A stretch of DNA of 64,000 bases, from assembly GCF_010183535.1 (NCBI RefSeq), contig NC_071332.1, positions 10,230,001 to 10,294,000 on the forward strand. The letters run 5' to 3'. A model generated the notes under the pieces. That model had not been told where the DNA came from, did not search any database, and worked only from the letters and a program-made list of their open reading frames with translations. The translations under genes were made by a program, and so were the position numbers. Positions within the stretch are counted from its first letter, which is position 1. Each line of letters starts with the position of its first letter. Positions 60,897 through 64,000 of this stretch are shown here, in pieces. Source of the stretch: Caenorhabditis remanei. Lineage: Eukaryota > Nematoda > Chromadorea > Rhabditida > Rhabditidae.

Positions 60897-62421
60897 ATGA
60901 TGTTGTTGGATTATCAACAAACTTATGCACATGTTACATTTTCTCTCTCCATATTCACAAATTGTCTTTTACTCTCATTGCTGTTATTTCGAAAAGATCG
61001 GAATCTTGGAAGCTATAAATCCTTGATGTTCGCATTTTCGTTTCTGGGACTATTCTTCTCGATAGTCGATTTTTTGAATAAACCAGTAAGTTCAATACTT
61101 TTCCAGCATTCCAAAAATAGTGCCTTCTTTTATAATTGCCTAGCATTACATCTAATTAAATATTACTTCAGATGGTGCATATTTACGGCGGTGCGTACTT
61201 GGTGTTTAGTCTGAACTCTCTTGGTCTCCCACATTTTTTGGCAAATTGGTTTAACGGTAAAGACTAAGAATTATTGTAACCAGAAAAACAATTTTTCAGC
61301 ACTCAATTGTTCTTGTTATGGAATGACGATTTCCCTATTAGCTGTTCATTTTATTTATCGATATCTGGCTGTTTGTAGGTATGTGAAGATCACATTGAGA
61401 ACATTTGTTTTTTCTAAAGATGTCTACATACTGATTTGAGCCGTATATTCTTGAAATTTCATATATGTTAAATTTTCAGTCAACCTTCGAATTGAAAGCT
61501 GTTTTAGAAATCAAAAACCTGATCACCCTTTTTCAGACCCAACCAAATGAATTGGTTCATGTGGCCTCACACGATAGTTTGGTTCGTTTTCTGTTCGGAA
61601 ATTTCGTTCGAATGGTGGATCACAGCGGTTTTGTACGCAGGAGAGACACCTGTTATCGATGAACTTATCAAGTATGTTTTGTAGTTCTAGATGACGAAAA
61701 TGGATAATTTGTACTTACAGGGAGTCTATGAAAACAAATTACAATTTAACGAAAAGAGAGTTCATCTATGCTTCGTCGTTGTACTATGTAGGTTATTTCA
61801 TCTCGAGTGGGAGGAGAACGTTCGAGAATATTTACAGCGAACGAATGAAAAAGGAGAAAAATCAATTTCCTGGCCTGATGTACTATTTGCTATAAATATT
61901 GTAAAGTTGATTGTGAGTTGATTGGATATTCAATTTCTGAATAGAAAAGCAGCTGTGAAATAGAAAACAAGCTAAAGAAAAAAATGAATTGAATCAGGTA
62001 ACACTTGGTTTGAACATGCCGTTTTCAGGCAATCTGCATGACCATCGTCCTCTTCTGTGGTATTTCAACATTTCGAAGACTTCGAACTCTCCGTCATACT
62101 TCTAAACGAACCACTAATCTACAACAACAACTATTCAAAGCTCTTGTGACTCAGACTCTTATTCCACTGGTCACTATGTTCCTTCCAGCTGCAGTTATGA
62201 TGGTTTCTCCCATGTTTGAAATGACACTCGGGCCATATGAAGGTCTAATCATGACAGTCATCACAACTTATCCCTGTGTTGATCCAATGGTTGTTATATT
62301 TTTTGTCAAAGACTACCGACAAGCATTATGGCAAACAATTCGATGCAAAAGATGTCTATTCAGCAGAGAAACATATTCGCTTCGTGGAACAGCCGTCTCT
62401 TTTGTCACCGAGCCAAACTGA
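60897..62421 (+). CDS. Str-superfamily chemoreceptor K, frame problem in exon 5
   Basis: Exons 60897-61085, 61172-61256, 61300-61378, 61537-61671, 61721-61912 and 62029-62421. The family marks are RNLGSYKSLMFAFSFLG, HFIYRYLAVC, RTTNLQQQLFKALVTQ and YPCVDPMVVIFFVKDYRQ. It belongs to another branch than the minus-strand array (QQQLFKALVTQT, IPLVTMFLPAAVMM). Within exon 5 the frame entering (SSLYYV) and the frame leaving (WEENVREYLQR ... INIVKLI) differ; reading straight through hits a stop near 61890. Skipping 20 nt (61776-61795, GT..AG but too short for an intron) would restore it. So the gene is either frameshifted here, mis-sequenced, or spliced in a way I cannot see. Confidence 0.65.
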
Positions 62422-62612
62422 CCTCTTCTTCTTCTTTTAAATTCATTTTCATATTTACACATTTTTTCCTTTCTGAAAACATTTCTTCCACGTTCAAAAT
62501 TGCCTCACACACCGGGTTTAAATAAAGATTGCTCATCTGAAGATTTATAGAGCTAGCGTACAATGATTTTGAAGAATTGATCCTTTTTGAAAAATTTATA
62601 TTTCAGGTTAAA

Positions 62613-63170
62613 ATGGAAATTGATAGCCAGGAGGTTTCGAGAAAAAAAGGAACACACCATGAGGTATAACTATGCTTTAAGAGTTGTTATATGTTTTTTA
62701 TGACCACATTCTTCAGTATGAAGTATTTGAACATACCATGGAACGGAACACACAAACTGATCTTCGAGCAAAAAAACTTTACACGAGCAACTGGTTTTAT
62801 CTTGTTTATCAACTGGGCTCAAAATATCAAGATCCTAGATCCATTCTTCAAGGTGTCAGTATTCTCACTATCAGAATTTTTCTGAAGTCTCGAGGCTGTT
62901 GGATTAAAAACCCTCAACTTGAGTTGTCTAAAAATAGCAGTGAGATTTTTCAGAACATCTCTAAAATTGTCACTTTTCAAATACTACTATTCGTTTTTTC
63001 CTAAAACTGTACGGAGAACTCTTCAAACAATATCCACGAAATCAACAATTATTTCGAAATAGAAAACTTCAGAAAGTGGAAGCTGGTAAAAGGCTACACA
63101 ATCTACAGATTTTGTCCGTCTTTACTAGTGATCAGGGGATTCTTAAGAAACAAAAAAGACACGAAATCAT
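62613..63170 (+). CDS. Unresolved partial gene
   Basis: A first exon near 62613-62661 (MEIDSQEVSRKKGTHHE) ends in GTATAACT, and a second from about 62717 (YEVFEHTMERNTQTDLRAKKLY, then NWFYLVYQLGSKYQDP) is open. Further on, one frame near 63004-63170 reads LYGELFKQYPRNQQLF, faintly like the B-C region of globins, but no acceptor joins it in frame to the earlier part. I do not assign a function. Confidence 0.3.
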
Positions 63171-63199
63171 ATGATCAAACAAAAAAGCGACGGATGACG

Positions 63200-64000
63200 C
63201 TGATTTGTGATTATCCACTGCTCATTGGACATTACTTTTAACAGTTTTCCATTCTGCCGCCTTGTCTCGTTTTCTAAATTTCTCCCCCCCCCCCCCCCCT
63301 CTCTCAAAGATATGAAAAGAGTTAGAGAGTAGGATGAGACATAAGGGAATGCTGTAAGGATCGTGTAATTTTGACGAGGCAAACAATTTCGAGCAACACG
63401 AAGGAGTTAGGAAAGGGATAAGTGTGCCGTTGGAGATTTTGCGGAGGAGGCAATAAGAGAAAAGAGAGTTAGCTCCTGCCGCAGATATACAGCAAACAGT
63501 AAGTCTCTCTCTCCGTGGCTCACAAGAAGCTCGTGCTCCTGTCGGCTCGGCGCGGGCGGCCTGCCGCAGGAGCACATCCCCTCCCACTTATCGCATGTGC
63601 ATTCTTGAGAAGAAAAGACAGTTACGGGTGCCTTCAACCTGTGGGCTCTTACTGATTCACCGCGCGGCGGGGGCAATTATTTCCACATTTTCTTGTTTTC
63701 TGAAGTTGCCGCCGCCTACTCCAATCACATTTTTGAGTTGAATTTTTCAAGAGCACATGCGGCGGAGCGAGAAGAAGCCCAAATGCATGCTTTGTTTTTT
63801 CTAGATCGTATAATTTTATTTCCTCTGTCTTCTTTGATAGGTGTCTTTCCTGAAATGTTGCCTGCTTCGAAATGCCCTCCTCCAATGGTCATATTCGTAC
63901 TGTATCATTCTGATAATTCTCCTCTTTCTCACAACTTCAGCTCCTATTTGAATCTGAATGTTGAGTTTTGTTCACTTTAGTTTTTTTATTCATCACTTGG
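63200..64000. other. Right end, nothing assigned
   Basis: A run of about 14 C lies at 63286-63299. A G/C-rich patch at 63530-63680 includes the inverted pair GTGCTCCTG / CAGGAGCAC. No gene is recognised; it may be upstream DNA of a gene outside the window. Confidence 0.3.

Noticed and set aside
63004..63170. Globin gene at the right end
   Set aside because: Only one short motif (FKQYPRNQQLF) resembles globins, and no acceptor places it in frame with the preceding exons.
63286..63299. Poly-C run as a functional element
   Set aside because: A simple homopolymer, likely variable or a sequencing-sensitive site; nothing around it gives it a role.

Overview
The window is from a nematode nuclear genome, most likely a Caenorhabditis species other than one I can name. 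The evidence is many 42-60 nt introns with TTTTCAG-type acceptors, an A/T-rich background, a cuticle collagen, a DSL-domain ligand, GT92 (DUF23) glycosyltransferases, a BPI/LBP lipid-binding protein, a cluster of Str-type seven-transmembrane chemoreceptors and many small inverted-repeat transposons. Gene models below were spliced by hand from GT..AG sites and reading frame; where exon lengths are stated, the phases add up.

Left part (1-20.3 kb). After 2.3 kb without a recognisable gene come a 13-exon tail-anchored basic protein (+), a DPY-13-like cuticle collagen (-), an unknown 118-aa protein (+), a SNAPc subunit 1 gene (snRNA-activating complex, -) with a DSL ligand upstream of it (-), a BPI/LBP-family secreted protein (+), a truncated GT92 protein and a full GT92 glycosyltransferase (both -), and the first Str receptor (-).

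Middle (20.3-54 kb). This is a Str chemoreceptor array, nearly all on the - strand: seven receptors look intact (18951-20306, 21279-22639, 32350-33853, 40904-42374, 44730-45984, 47335-48581, 48905-50535, plus 52205-53624 making eight in all), two are broken (36824-39319, 42746-43340) and one relic exon lies near 20.7 kb. An alpha-type Na,K-ATPase relative (+) with changed cation-site residues and a PP1-like phosphatase (-) are set into the array. The spacers are full of mobile DNA: two LINE 3' ends, two copies of a Helitron-like repeat with a tRNA-like segment, hAT-type MITEs with exact 8-bp target duplications, and two large foldback elements, one with almost identical 0.7-kb arms.

Right part (54-64 kb). 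A 3.2-kb block that is the reverse complement of 8.3-11.5 kb returns here: a second intact SNAPC1 gene and a broken copy of the DSL gene. Then come an unresolved gene-like stretch, one more Str receptor (+) with a frame problem, and an unresolved partial gene.

The array makes no pathway; its theme is local duplication, decay and transposon insertion. The most interesting points are the inverted SNAPC1/DSL duplication with uneven fates of the copies, the ATPase with replaced ion-coordinating residues, and the very young giant foldback element.
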